Source: Asterella californica (taxonomy: Eukaryota; Streptophyta; Marchantiopsida; Marchantiales; Aytoniaceae). Taken from it: a stretch of DNA of 64,000 nt. Made by a program: the position numbers and the translations under genes. Location: the NCBI GenBank assembly GCA_036924285.1, contig JAYKYS010000001.1, positions 9,635,501 to 9,699,500 on the forward strand, given 5' to 3'. This document shows, one piece after another, positions 28,748-39,336 of the stretch. Below the pieces are notes generated by a model, which saw nothing but the letters and a program-made list of their open reading frames with translations, was not told where the DNA came from and searched no databases. Position 1 is the stretch's first letter; every line of letters begins with the position of its first letter.

Positions 28748-31118
28748 TGTTGTGTTGTGGTTCGGCTCCTGTGTGAAATTCTCGTGGAACGTAGGTTGTG
28801 TTTCATTTTTGTGTTTCATGAATTGTATCACGTAACTCACCGAACGGTGTGATAGTTGTCACGCTTGTGATTATCTGTTTAAGTGATCGCATGATAGAGG
28901 AACATGCCAAGTCATCGATCTGTGCACGTTCACTTCAGTGGTCCTTGTTGCCACATTTGTGTATAAAAAGAGGGTCGAATGTTCATACGACATTCTCTCT
29001 CAACGGATGATTTGTGAGGGTTCTCGGAGGTCTGCATGAAGAAGTGAAGAGCCGCAAGCGTGGTGGTTATGGATGGAGGTATGATACCGACTCCGGATCT
29101 TCCTTTCTCAAATCCGTTTCACATCAAACTTCATTGCATCCATCGCGATCACTTTCGATAGTGGTTAGTTGCGTACTTTGACGATGAATTCATGAAGAGA
29201 GTGATGGAGTTATAGCTTCCGGTGATCTTTCCGATCCTTACATACAAAGAGACTTGAGATATGACGGTATACATCTTGTTGTGAGAAACAATGCATCTTA
29301 ACTATCCATCGAATGTTCCTTTCAACCTTTGGATCGATGTCCGGTGTCATTGCAGATCGAAGATCAATCATGATGTTTGGATCGTAAGAAACTTCAGGCA
29401 AGAATATTTCAATTGAGTGATAGCTTCACCGTTTTCTTTTGTCGTACCTTTTATTATAGAACATTTCCAGGTCGTAATATTGACTTTGTATTAGTTTGCG
29501 ACTCAATCATTCCAGTCTGGTTGAGCGCTTTTGTGTAGTTACGGATCGCAAAGAATCCGTTGATATGTCTAAAGGATTTTTTGAGGTCTTAGAGTCTTGT
29601 TGATGTCTTGTGTCTCCTTGGGAGTAAAAATTTGTTCTAGGGGAAAAAGTTGAGTGTAGAAAAGACAAAAGTAAAGCTCTTTTTGCTCTCATTGGTTTAC
29701 TTTTGGACCAATGGTGTTCTAGTTGATCCTCGTGATGTTTCTGTGATTTCTGGAGGCTTTGGAGGGCCATTCACAAAACGAAAGGTATGGTTGGAAAGCT
29801 CTCGACTGAGGCTACAATCTGGACAGAGGAATCGATGGATTTGATGGAAGGATGAAGACATTATGATAGATTGAGTGGAGGGGGATGAAATTAGTACCTA
29901 TTGCTACATTTCCGGTTGTTCCGAGAGACTCGTGAGGATTTTTGAGGAGCTGTCTGTTGGGTTGGAGAGCTGATGACGTGCTGGTCGTTTTGACATTTTC
30001 AATTTCATCAGGTTCTTGATCCATTTGGATTGTGAACCAACCGATTGAAGTTGAGAAGTGCAGACGTGATAAGATGAGAACAGCGAACTGTGATAGTCAT
30101 GGATAGTTTGCTATTGTTTGAGTTTTGAGTCGGATTTCTAAGTGAAACTTTCCAGAATTGATGTATGTCTTATCAGTAAGATAATTGGGAAGTTTCATCT
30201 CAAATGGTCAAGTAGTTTGTTTAGAATCTTGGATCAAATGTACTTGGGTCTGTAAAGCTCTTAAGTTAACATAGTTTACGGTTTGATCCATATCTGAGAA
30301 TTGGTTTGAGATCTCGACCTGAAAATAGGGAAAAAAAACTGACAAAAAAAGGACACGCTCAAGCTTCTTGTGAAGTTTGATCATCATTGGTAGACCAGTT
30401 TGGAAAGAATGAGGTCTCAAAGTTTGGAGATACTTCTGTTATTAGCGATTTCGGGTTTTTCGATCACATCTATTGTCTTTTTGATCATTTTCGAGCAATT
30501 TGGAGAGGAGTTTTTTGCTGAAACTGCCATGCCTGCATACAACTCGACTTTGGAAGGTGGGGTTGATTTCAGCTCTTGGTGATGAAGAAAAACATAGTCG
30601 CCATGAGTCTTAAGCCGCTGTTAGGGTTCTCAGAGCTGCAAAGTACTACCGCCGTTAGTGCTATATTGAGATCTGAGTAGTATCTTAAAGCATGCATGCT
30701 TTACCTTGCTGGAATGCTTGGTAGACCAAGGTGTACATCAAGTAGTATCGAGACTCGATCAAGTTGGTTGAGCGATCCTATAGTATCTTTTAGTTGTATC
30801 AGAATAGAGTTGTGGCGGTCAAACTGATGGGTAGCTAGCGTCGTTGAGAAGTTGTTAAATCATGCTTCTAGATTTAGAGTTACTTGTATGCAGATAGTAC
30901 AGAGTTGAGTATTTCATATAGAGTACAAAAAGATTTGTATGTAACACAAATTTGTATAACTTATATTTATCATTGGACTGTAGCAACCTTTAATCTTGAG
31001 TCGAGAGATATAAGGTCACTTGTCCGAGAAGAGTAGATAGAGAGCATTAGGGTTGAAGGATCAAGGTTCAGAGCCAACCTGTTCAAGTCACCTACTTCTA
31101 CATAGCCATATACTCCGC
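28748..31118 (+). repeat. A: solo D-type LTR, main part
   Basis: It matches the D LTRs in plus orientation, roughly 85-90% by eye. It starts TGTTGTGTTG, where D has TGTCGTGTTG (a CpG-to-TpG change). It breaks off at 31118 because D inserted there. Its last 37 bp resume at 59920-59956 and end ACGATA. CCGC flanks it at 28744-28747 and 59957-59960. No internal region accompanies it, so it is a solo LTR. Confidence 0.85.
29069..29494 (+). pseudogene. Decayed small-ORF pair a/b in solo LTR A
   Basis: ORF a from 29069 has three in-frame stops before its normal terminal TGA (29282-29284). After 6 nt, ORF b (29291-29494) begins with ATG but has one TGA at codon ~43. Length and spacing equal those in D. 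It is useful as a neutral-decay reference for the intact copies. Confidence 0.75.
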
Positions 31119-32536
31119 TATCGTATAACGTGTTTTTCTGTCTAGGAATACACGAGGTATATGGCTGTGTAGAGGTAGGTGACTTGAACAGGTTGGCTCT
31201 GAACCTTGATCCTTCAACCTGAATGCTCTCTATCTACTCTTCTCGGACACGTGACCTAGTATCTCTCAACTCAACTTGATCGAGTCTAGATACAACTTGC
31301 TGTACACCCTCGCCTACCAAGCATTCCAGCAAGGTAAAGCATGCATGCTCCAAAACACTATTCAGATCTCAATATAGCACCAATGGCGGTAATACCTGGC
31401 AACTCCGAGAAACCAAACAGCGGCTTAAGATTCATGACGACTTCGTTCTCCTTCATCACCAAGAGCTAAAATCAACCCCACACCCTCCAATGTCGATTTG
31501 TACGCTGGCATGGCAGTTTCAGCAACAAACTCCTCTCCAAATTGCTCGAAAATGACCAAATTGACAATAGATGATATCGAAAAACCCAAAATTGCTAATA
31601 ACAGAAGTATCTTTGAACTTTGAGACCTCAGTCCTCCCAAACCAGTCGACCAATGATGATCAAACTTCACAGGAAGCTTGATTGGACCCTTCACTCCTAC
31701 TCTGAATAATTTTCAGGTCAAAATCTTAAACCAATTCTCAGATATAGATCAAATTGTAATCTGTGTTAACTTAAGAGCTTTACAGACCCAGGTACATTTG
31801 ATCCAACTTTCTGAACAAACTACTCGACCATTTGAGGTGAAACTTCCCAAGTATCTTACTGATAAGACATGCTTCAACTCTTGAAAGTTTCACTCAGAAA
31901 TTCGACTCAGATTTCTAGCAATAGCAATCTATCCATGACTATCACAGTTCGCTGTTCCCGCCTTATCAAGACTGCACTTCTCAACTTCAATCGGTCGGTT
32001 CAAAATCCAAATCGACCACGAAACTGATGAAATTGATATCAAAACGACCAGCACGTCTTCAGCTCTCCAACCCAACAGACAGTTTCTCAAAACTCCTCAG
32101 GAATCTCTCGGACCAACCAGAAACGTAGCGGTAGGTATGAATTTCACCCCCTCCACTCAATCGATCATAACGCCTTCATCCTTCCATCAAATCGACCGAT
32201 TCTTCAGCCCGGATTGTAGCCCCGGTCGAGAGCTCTCCAACCATACCCTTCGTTTTGCGAGTGGACCCCCGAAGCCTCCAGAAATCACAGAAACGTCGCG
32301 AGGATCAGCTAGAACACCATTGGTCCAAAAGTGGACCAATAAGAGCAAAAAGAACTTTACTTTTTGTCTTTTCTCCACTTAACTTTTCCCCTAGAACAAA
32401 TTTTTACTACTAATGAGATACAAGACATCAACAAGACTCTAAGACTTCAGAAAATCCTTGAGACATGTCGAAAGATTTTTTGCGATCCGTAACTACACAG
32501 AAGCGCTCAATCAGAATGAAACCAGTGAGCCGTAGA

Positions 32537-32740
32537 CTAATACAACGTCAATATTACAACCAAGAAACGTTCTACAATAAAAGGTACGACAAAAGGAAAC
32601 GGTGAAGCTATCACTCGATTGTAATATTCTTGCCCGAAGTTTCTCACGATCCAAGCCCCATGATTGATCTTCGGTCTGCAGTGGCATCGAACATCGACCC
32701 AAAGGTTGAAAGGAACGTTCGATGGATAGTTGAGATCCAT
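32537..32740 (-). CDS. Small ORF b in the D 3' LTR (67 aa)
   Basis: It encodes 67 residues: M-D-L-N, V-P-F-N-L-W-V, C-R-P-K, V-R-N-F-G-Q-E-Y-Y, P-F-P-F-V-V-P, end V-V-I-L-T-L-Y. It is the intact partner of ORF a, 6 nt downstream of its stop. The layout suits reinitiation after a short first ORF. The copy in the 5' LTR (59172-59375) is also open. It may be the better preserved form, as the 5' copy has changes such as V-I-T for V-V-P. The function is unknown. Confidence 0.7.
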   Translation of the reverse strand: MDLNYPSNVPFNLWVDVRCHCRPKINHGAWIVRNFGQEYYNRVIASPFPFVVPFIVERFLVVILTLY

Positions 32741-32746
32741 TGTTCC

Positions 32747-32971
32747 TCACAACAAAATGTACACCGTCATATCCCAAGTCTCTCCGTATGTTACGATCGG
32801 AAGGATCACCGGAAGCTGTAACTCCATCACTCTCCTCATGAATTCATCACCAAAGTACGCAACTAACCACTGTCGAAAGTGATCGCGTTGGATGCAATGA
32901 AGCTTGATGTGAAACGGATTCGGAAAAGGAAGATCCGGAGTCGGTAACAAACCTCCGTCCATAACCACCAC
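32747..32971 (-). CDS. Small ORF a in the D 3' LTR
   Basis: From M-D-G-G (ATG 32962; in-frame ATG at 32971) 71 residues with N-P-F-H-I-K-L, R-D-H-F-R, Y-F-G-D-E-F, L-P-V-I-L-P-I-V-T-Y and end T-V-Y-I-L-L. The start lies about 100 nt downstream of the LTR TATA box, so it would be the first or nearly first ORF on the element RNA. It is intact in both D LTRs and decayed in A. It is homologous to ORF a of Chr1, an element of another clade. Confidence 0.7.
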   Translation of the reverse strand: MVVMDGGLLPTPDLPFPNPFHIKLHCIQRDHFRQWLVAYFGDEFMRRVMELQLPVILPIVTYGETWDMTVYILL

Positions 32972-33063
32972 TCTTGCAGTTCTTCACTCCTCCATGCAGA
33001 CCACCGAGAACCCTCACGAATCACCCGTTGAGAGAGAATACCGTATGAACCTTCGACACATCA

Positions 33064-33070
33064 TTTTATA
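33064..33070 (-). promoter_or_regulatory. TATA box in the D 3' LTR
   Basis: TATAAAA on the minus strand, matched at 59699-59705 in the 5' LTR and as TATAAAAAG at 28962-28970 in A. It sits ~100 nt upstream of small ORF a. Confidence 0.55.
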
Positions 33071-33264
33071 CACAAATGCGGCGACAAGGACCACTGAAAT
33101 GAACACGCACAGATCGATGACTTGGCACGTTTCTCTACCGTGCGATCACTTAAACAAATAATCACAAACCTGACACTTACGCGATACGGTTCACGAAACA
33201 CAGAAAAGAAACACAACCTATGTTCCATGAGAATTTCACACAGGAGCCGAACCACAACACGACA

Positions 33265-33280
33265 TCACCCCTTCTAAACA
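33265..33280 (-). other. D polypurine tract
   Basis: In the element sense AGAAGGGGTGA directly precedes the LTR start, like the tracts of B and C. Confidence 0.75.
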
Positions 33281-33326
33281 TGCGCATCCTCTGGTATGCG
33301 CCAACACTCACAAGTTGTGGTCAGCA

Positions 33327-34016
33327 TCACACTATATCTTCGTCATCTTGACTGATGTTGTCGTTAGCAATATCTTCGTCATCCAAATCTTCTTCGTCAT
33401 CATCCAAGAGATCAAACTCTGCTCTGACTTCCTCCATGCTTATCTCTTCATCTCGCTTCTTGAAGAGTTTCACACGTTTGCCTGCAATGGGAACCTTGAG
33501 CTCTGCCCCATCAAGCTCTCTTAGTGAATATGTGGCATTGTCAAGCACGACAAGAACCACATACGGACCAAACCATCGCTTAGAGAATTTTCTAAGCGCA
33601 CTGTGTTGGTTGTCCAAGCTACTATCGTAGACCAACACCCAATCTCCTTCTTTAATCTCCTTCGGCCTTAATCGATGACGCTTATCGAATCTGTCTTTGT
33701 TTCTCAAGCGTGCCTCTTTCAGCTTCTCCAATGCAATCTCTACATCTTTAGGTCTTCTCTCTAGTTGACGGATTCGCAGCAAGAAGTTTTTGTAGACATA
33801 CCATCCTCCCAAGGTAGAACACTCCAAGTGGGTATGTGCTCCTCAATAGGCATGATAGGTTTCTGTCCTTGCATCAACTCCGCCGGCATATATCCCGTAA
33901 CTGAACTATGAGTCGAACGATCAGCCCATAATGCAAACGGAAGAAATCTCGGCCATTCTCTTGTCCTCCCCTTGCAAGCTTTCACAAAAGCTTTCACAAT
34001 AGGAGGATGACCACGT
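33327..34016 (-). pseudogene. pol: D integrase, C-terminal part (one frameshift)
   Basis: It begins R-G-H-P-P-I-V-K-A right at the C insertion, continuing K-S-E from 43776 in frame if one ACGT is counted. It contains the core end (F-A-L-W-A-D-R-S-T-H) and, after a frame change near 33800, I-R-Q-L-E-R-R. G-D-W-V-L-V-Y, R-W-F-G-P-Y and an Asp/Glu-rich tail with the stop at 33327 follow. It has no chromodomain. Confidence 0.88.
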
Positions 34017-35881
34017 TGTCGTGTCGCGGACCGGCTCCTATCTGAAATACAAACTTCGATGCCTGTCGCTCCAAAGACACTCATGAGAAGACAAGCTAGG
34101 CCCCAGCTTACGGGTTTTGGCACAATCTCAGATCTCCATTTTCATCGCATAGATGGGTAGAGCTCCTTGTCAGCATTCCATACGCACTTTGTCTACTTCG
34201 TTTGGACGCATAGTGAAGAAGTTACAGGGCTCGAAAGATGGAGAAAACAAGCTAGGCCCCAGCTTACGAGCTTTTGGCGCAACTTCAGATCTTTACTTTT
34301 ATCGCATAGATGGATAGAGCTCATTGTCAGCTTTCCATGGGCATCTTGTTTATTTCGTTTGGACATCCAGAGAAGAAGTTATGCGATTCGAAAAAAGGCA
34401 AAATCAAGCTAAGTCCCTAGTTACTTGCTGACTGGGTATTTAGGGCTTCAGGCGTTATATCAAAGACGCAAGGGGCCTGCTTCTTATTATTGAGAGTTGA
34501 ACTTCGTACGTACAGACTGTTGCAAGGGGGTTGCTTAAGGGGCTTGCTTGTTCCTACGATCTGTCAATGGATGTTTTGGAGAATTGGGAAGTCCAATACA
34601 CGCGCGCAAGGTGTCATCGGGTTCAGATCTGTGCAGGCTACGCACAGGTTAAGACGGTTCTTGAAGAGACGGATCGGGGGTTGTGTTCTGGAAGAAATTG
34701 AGACGCAGGAAGCAGATTTGGGGTTTTCAGTTACCTATGAAGGAGAGTTGGACCGTTCGGGCCGTTCCGGAGTCCAAACTTGCTGTCCTTGGATCCATCG
34801 GGATCAGAACAACGAGTTCTTCAGGAAATTGAAGACAATACCAGTTTTCATCGGACGGTTTGGGAGTTGTGAGTGAAATTGGTTCGCAGGGAAGCGCTTG
34901 CGTCAGGTTTTTCATCGCCTGCGAGTTGAGATTGGATTGTTCTTCGCGATCGGTGAGCCAAGCTCTTCGTTCTTGGTGCCTACGCGATCAGGGAGTCCTC
35001 ATGTACGCATAGGAGAAGACTGTAAGTGAATTGGATTGTTAGTTTGGGTGTGGTGAGCGAGTTTGAGCCGCAGGGAGCCGATTTACGTCAGTTTTTTGCA
35101 ATCTGCGACCAAATTTCTCAAGTAGTTTTGCAAGGGGAACTCCAAACGGCTTGTTTGGAGTCTTGTTAGGTTCAGGGTAGCTAGATCTACCTACCAGAGA
35201 AGACAGATATCAGTTTGGACGATCCGTTTGTGCGGTGTGAGCGGTTTTAAGCCGCAGGTAGGAGTTTTTGAAGGTTCCGTCATCTGCGACCGAAAATCGA
35301 CGATATCTCGACTATCGGGAGTCGGATCTGAAGGTTTCTTGAGCCAACGGAGTCAGGGAAGGAGACCCTATCAACATTTGAAGATCGTTTGACGAAAGGA
35401 GAAAGTTCTCAGATAGGTCTTTTTCAGTTCCTTCGCTACAGGTTTCGTCCTTTTGAGTTCGTTAAGGACTTAGTTGGTTGTGTATGGCTTGTGGTAGCTA
35501 GCTTTAGCCAAGAGCTAGTGTGTGGATGTGGTTTGGACTTGGGTTTGGATCGCGTGATACTGTTGTGGCTCTGTTTGTTAGCAAAGAGAAGTTTCTCTTG
35601 CTTTGAGCTACGCTTTGGCGATTTCAGACTAGGGTTGCGTTTCAGGGGTTTGTTTTAGGGCTTCTGAAGTAGGTTACAGACCGCTCTGGTCTGTTCCTCA
35701 GTTTTGTGCTGTTTGGAGAAAGAATCGACAGTGTACATACTTTCAGAGTGGTATATATCGCAGCATTCCTTTTCGTGGTTGTTCTTCTCTGTCTTGTCTC
35801 TGTTTGGCACACAGCATCTCCACAGCCAGGAACCTCGCGTTTTCCTGGACATCCTTCACGCACAAAATATCCGACACGATA
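34017..35881 (+). repeat. C 5' LTR
   Basis: It begins TGTCGTGTCG and ends CACGATA. It contains a ~156-bp direct repeat (starts 34091 and 34247), each with GGCCCCAGCTTA. Long ORFs inside (e.g. 35389-35658) show no motif and are probably chance. Confidence 0.95.
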
Positions 35882-35884
35882 CGG

Positions 35885-35902
35885 TGGTGAACTCGACGTG
35901 AA
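35885..35902 (+). other. C candidate primer-binding site
   Basis: TGGTGAACTCGACGTGAA starts three bases after the LTR. The D element has the same sequence at 57752 (minus). The matching tRNA was not identified. Confidence 0.65.
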
Positions 35903-35956
35903 GGTTTGGGGTGGAGATTCTTCTGTGTGTGAACTTTGAAGAAGAGATTGTCAGTC

Positions 35957-38248
35957 ATGAGTGGGGATGGGAAAGGTGATGGAGATGGAGCTAGTGGTTC
36001 AAGTGGGTTGCCGAAGGTGCAGTTGGATCCAGCGACTGCATCGATGTTCCAAGCTTTCACTATGTTCTTGCGGCAGCAACAGTCTGATGAGCGGAAGGAA
36101 GCTTTGGCAACGAAGGCGCTACAAGCGGTGGTCAGCAGGATTGACCAGTTCGATGGGAGAGATGTCTCAAGATATCTGAGGCATTATGTGAAGGAGATGG
36201 AGCTGAACCGGGTCTCAGAAGATGCGATGATTGAGACATTTGAGTTAGCAGCAGCTCCAGAGATTAGAGATCATGTTAAAATGCTAACGAAGCATTTTAA
36301 CAAGGACTGGGAGACGTTTGCGCGTGCCTTGATGGATGAGTACTTCTTGGTGGACTCTGATCGAGTCACCAAGAAGTCCTTCTTGGAGTGGGTTGAGCAA
36401 CCAAGGAAGGGTTTACAAGCTACAGAGTTGCTTAGGGAGTTTGAGAAGCAGTTTTCACAACTGACTAGGATGGAGAAGCTGACGTTGCAGTCCAACAAGA
36501 CAGAGCTATTTCTTCGGGCTGCAGATGAGAAGTTGCAGGAGAAGCTAGAAGTACTTCTGGAAGACCGGGAGGAGGACGATGGATTGACTAGCAGCTGGAA
36601 GAAGGTTGAAGAAGCTGTTGGTCTGCTCACCAAGAGGGAGCGGAGGCGAGAGAAGGTTCCTGTCAGGAGACTGACACCAGCACCAACTGCTGTAATACCT
36701 GTTCCTGTAGTTCGACCAGTTGTTCCTGTTGCTAGACAGGTAGTGTCGGTTGCTCCTGCTGTTCCAGTTGTTCAGACACCGATAGTATCTCCGAAGAAGG
36801 ACTCAAGCCTTGAAGAGATCATGCGTGGAATGCGAGACTTGCAGATCAAGCTCACCAGATTGGAGGAACAAGGGTCTACAAGCGGAGCAAAACCTGTTGA
36901 GAAGCAAGGCTGGATCCAGCGGTGTATCTGGTGCGACGATACCGATCATCCGCGCAGAGATTGCAAGGAGTTCAGTGATACCTTACAGCAAGGGATGATC
37001 TTCTGGAAGGACGGGAAGGTAGCGTTGAGGGATACTAGTGCACTTCTTCAGACCAACTTTGGTAAAGGAGGGATGAAGAAGTTGGTTGAGGACCACCTAT
37101 CAGCGCAAGCAGTTGCAATGGTGGAAGCTGGAACTTATGGTACAAGGGTTGAGGATCAAGCTGAGAGGAGTTTCAACAAGCAAGTTGAACCAAGTGAGTT
37201 GTGGTCATCTGCCATCTCCATGAAACAGAAAGGGAAGATGGCACGTGAGACGTTGCAGAGGACAGCTGCTACGATCAGAAAGGATACTGGATGGGAGGAT
37301 CCGATAGAAGCTCTATCGGTGCATGCTTACATCGCCAAGAACCAACACGAAGCGTTGTTGGAAGAGAAGAGAAGGCAAGATTCAGAGGATTCAGGAGAAG
37401 GGACTTCTTCAAAGAGACAGACTCGAGGAGAGAAGATTCGCCAAGAGCTTCAGGATGCAGGAGCTCAAGACTTACCGATGGACGATGCTCTTTCTCCATC
37501 GAAGGAGAAATCTCAGAAAGAGAAGGGTAAGCCGGCTGCATACAAGCTACAGTCGGATATCGAGACGTCAACAGACTTGAAGGGAGTCTTGGAAGATCGC
37601 ATTCTGAATGCGAAGGTGGAGTTTACTTTGAGAGAAGTGTTAGGCATCGCCAAGCGTGAGTTTCATGATGTCATCATCGATGTCATCAAACGGAAACGAC
37701 AGATTACGGGTGAGACTGGTTTATCGCATGCTTTGGATACTAGGATGTCTGTGGATGAGGAGAGAGAGCTTGCAAGGTGCAGTGCCTATTCTCCGGAGGA
37801 AGAAAGAGATCGAAGGCGCAGGGTGCATTTTGAGGACGAAGAGGAGGATGGGAAGCAGAGCTCAAGTCATTACAGCCATAGTCACTGGGCTCGAGCTACG
37901 ACGGAGACGTTGGTGAGGATCGAGGACTTGGATGAACCAGTGGTTGCTCTGATCGATCATGGATCAGAAATCAACATCATGTCCAAGGAGCTATACAAGA
38001 AGAAGAAGTGGCCGATCGACACAGAACATGGATGGGTCATAAGAGCAGCCAACAACACAAGAGGAGACTTGTATGGAGCTTGTCCGGACATCAGAGTGCG
38101 CATAGGTGATGTTGCTATCGAGCAGAACTTTTTTGTTCAGGAAGCAACATCATATCCACTCATTCTTGGACAACCTTTCATCATAGCAACTCGGATGGAG
38201 ACAAAGGTACTGGACGACGGATCTGCTTATGCTAGGATCCGAAGTTAA
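35957..38248 (+). CDS. gag: C Gag-protease polyprotein (stop TAA in place of Gln)
   Basis: ATG 35957 (M-S-G-D-G-K-G; the frame is open from 35936). It has a capsid-like helical region (F-D-G-R-D-V-S-R-Y-L-R-H-Y), a Pro/Val-rich linker and a knuckle C-I-W-C-D-D-T-D-H-P-R-R-D-C near residue 321. The protease motif L-I-D-H-G-S-E-I-N is near residue 665, followed by I-L-G-Q-P-F-I. The TAA at 38246-38248 stands where D has Gln (R-S-Q-D-G-K). The ancestral end is a TGA near 38363, where the -1 pol frame overlaps. Confidence 0.92.
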   Translation: MSGDGKGDGDGASGSSGLPKVQLDPATASMFQAFTMFLRQQQSDERKEALATKALQAVVSRIDQFDGRDVSRYLRHYVKEMELNRVSEDAMIETFELAAAPEIRDHVKMLTKHFNKDWETFARALMDEYFLVDSDRVTKKSFLEWVEQPRKGLQATELLREFEKQFSQLTRMEKLTLQSNKTELFLRAADEKLQEKLEVLLEDREEDDGLTSSWKKVEEAVGLLTKRERRREKVPVRRLTPAPTAVIPVPVVRPVVPVARQVVSVAPAVPVVQTPIVSPKKDSSLEEIMRGMRDLQIKLTRLEEQGSTSGAKPVEKQGWIQRCIWCDDTDHPRRDCKEFSDTLQQGMIFWKDGKVALRDTSALLQTNFGKGGMKKLVEDHLSAQAVAMVEAGTYGTRVEDQAERSFNKQVEPSELWSSAISMKQKGKMARETLQRTAATIRKDTGWEDPIEALSVHAYIAKNQHEALLEEKRRQDSEDSGEGTSSKRQTRGEKIRQELQDAGAQDLPMDDALSPSKEKSQKEKGKPAAYKLQSDIETSTDLKGVLEDRILNAKVEFTLREVLGIAKREFHDVIIDVIKRKRQITGETGLSHALDTRMSVDEERELARCSAYSPEEERDRRRRVHFEDEEEDGKQSSSHYSHSHWARATTETLVRIEDLDEPVVALIDHGSEINIMSKELYKKKKWPIDTEHGWVIRAANNTRGDLYGACPDIRVRIGDVAIEQNFFVQEATSYPLILGQPFIIATRMETKVLDDGSAYARIRS

Positions 38249-38361
38249 GATGGGAAGAGAGCGGTACAATTCCTGACTGTACCGTCCAATCACGAGCGCA
38301 ACCGAGATCGTTTGAGGGAGAAGCCGCTTCCAAGGGTGAGTGAAGAGTTCAAAGATTTTCG

Positions 38362-39336
38362 TTGAGTACCACTATAGAGCGGGATTGTGGTGGTGCGCAA
38401 GAGAAGGTACTCTCGCTTGATGGAGATAGTGCCTTTTGTACAGGGTTTGTTGGGTTTTCAGATTGTGGGATTGCTATTTACAGGAAGGTAGAAGAGTTGA
38501 GAAGAAAAGAACAAAAACATTTGCGTGGTGTTGAGTTGATGTTGAAAGAGTTGGGTGAGCTAGAAGGGGATGAATGGATTTCTGGTGTTTATGAAGAGGA
38601 TGGGTTGGAAGATCCCTTGCGAGAGATCATGTCTATTGGATGGGAGGATATGGATAAGGTCATGCAGATTCATTCAAGGGAGGTCTATTCGGTGATCGAA
38701 TCATTCCGTGCACCAGAGGTTCGAGTTGAGACAAGGTACAAGACAGTGGATAGGAAAGTAAAGCCAGTTGCTGGTCCTTTGCCGGAAGATACCAACCAAC
38801 AGATGGATCGAGCTTCAAAGGAGAAGAGTTTGAGAGATCCTGCAATGATAGGACACAAGTTCACGGAGAAGACCCTTGAAGAGCTGAAGATTGGATCTGA
38901 TGGGTCTCTTCTACCAGAAGAGAGGATGTGCTTCAAGGAGATGCTTTCAAGACATGGGAAAGCATTTGCTTTTGAGCCACTTGAGATTGGATGTGTAGAT
39001 CCGTACGTTGTTACCCCGATGGTTATCTTCACGGTACCGCATGTGCCATGGAACCTGAGACCAATTCCAGTACCGCGGGCTCACTTGCCCAAACTAGTGG
39101 AGTTGCTGAAGGAGAAGATGCGGATGAAGATCTTGGAGCCGTCGTTTGCACCATATTCAAGTAGATGGTTTACAGTACCAAAGAAGAATGGGTCGCTGCG
39201 GTTCATCCAAGACATGCAGCCGGTGAACGCAGTAACAATCAGAAATGCTGGGCTGGGACCGATTGTGGATGAGTTTGCAGAAGCGTTTGCAGGAAGAGCG
39301 ATTTACTCAATGGGGAAATCTTTACTCGGGGTATGA
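38362..39336 (+). pseudogene. pol: C pol, 5' part: spacer and RT fingers (frameshifted)
   Basis: This is the -1 frame relative to gag-pro, entered around the F-K-D-F-R stop region; the first codon is TTG, not ATG. It encodes an acidic spacer, then T-P-M-V-I-F-T-V-P-H-V-P-W-N, R-W-F-T-V-P-K-K-N-G and R-F-I-Q-D-M-Q-P-V-N. A 1-bp insertion near 39315 (the I-Y-S-M-G-D-L-Y-S-G position) ends it. RT continues in the +1 frame at 39245-40909. Confidence 0.9.

Larger units (their letters stand above)
31119..33264 (-). repeat. D 3' LTR (2146 bp)
   Basis: In the element sense it starts TGTCGTGTTG at 33264 and ends TATACGATA at 31119. TATAAAA box at 33064-33070, small ORFs a and b next, then ~1.4 kb of non-coding sequence. 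It forms a near head-on inverted repeat with solo LTR A. Confidence 0.9.

Noticed and set aside
34490..34876. 128-aa ORF in the C 5' LTR
   Set aside because: It is cut short in the 3' LTR copy by a TAG, with no domain; likely chance.
35389..35658. 89-aa ORF in the C LTR (also 43279-43548)
   Set aside because: Identical copies are simply the two LTRs; the older copy at 62710 is broken and the composition (Leu/Cys/Trp-rich) shows no motif, so I cannot support it as a gene.
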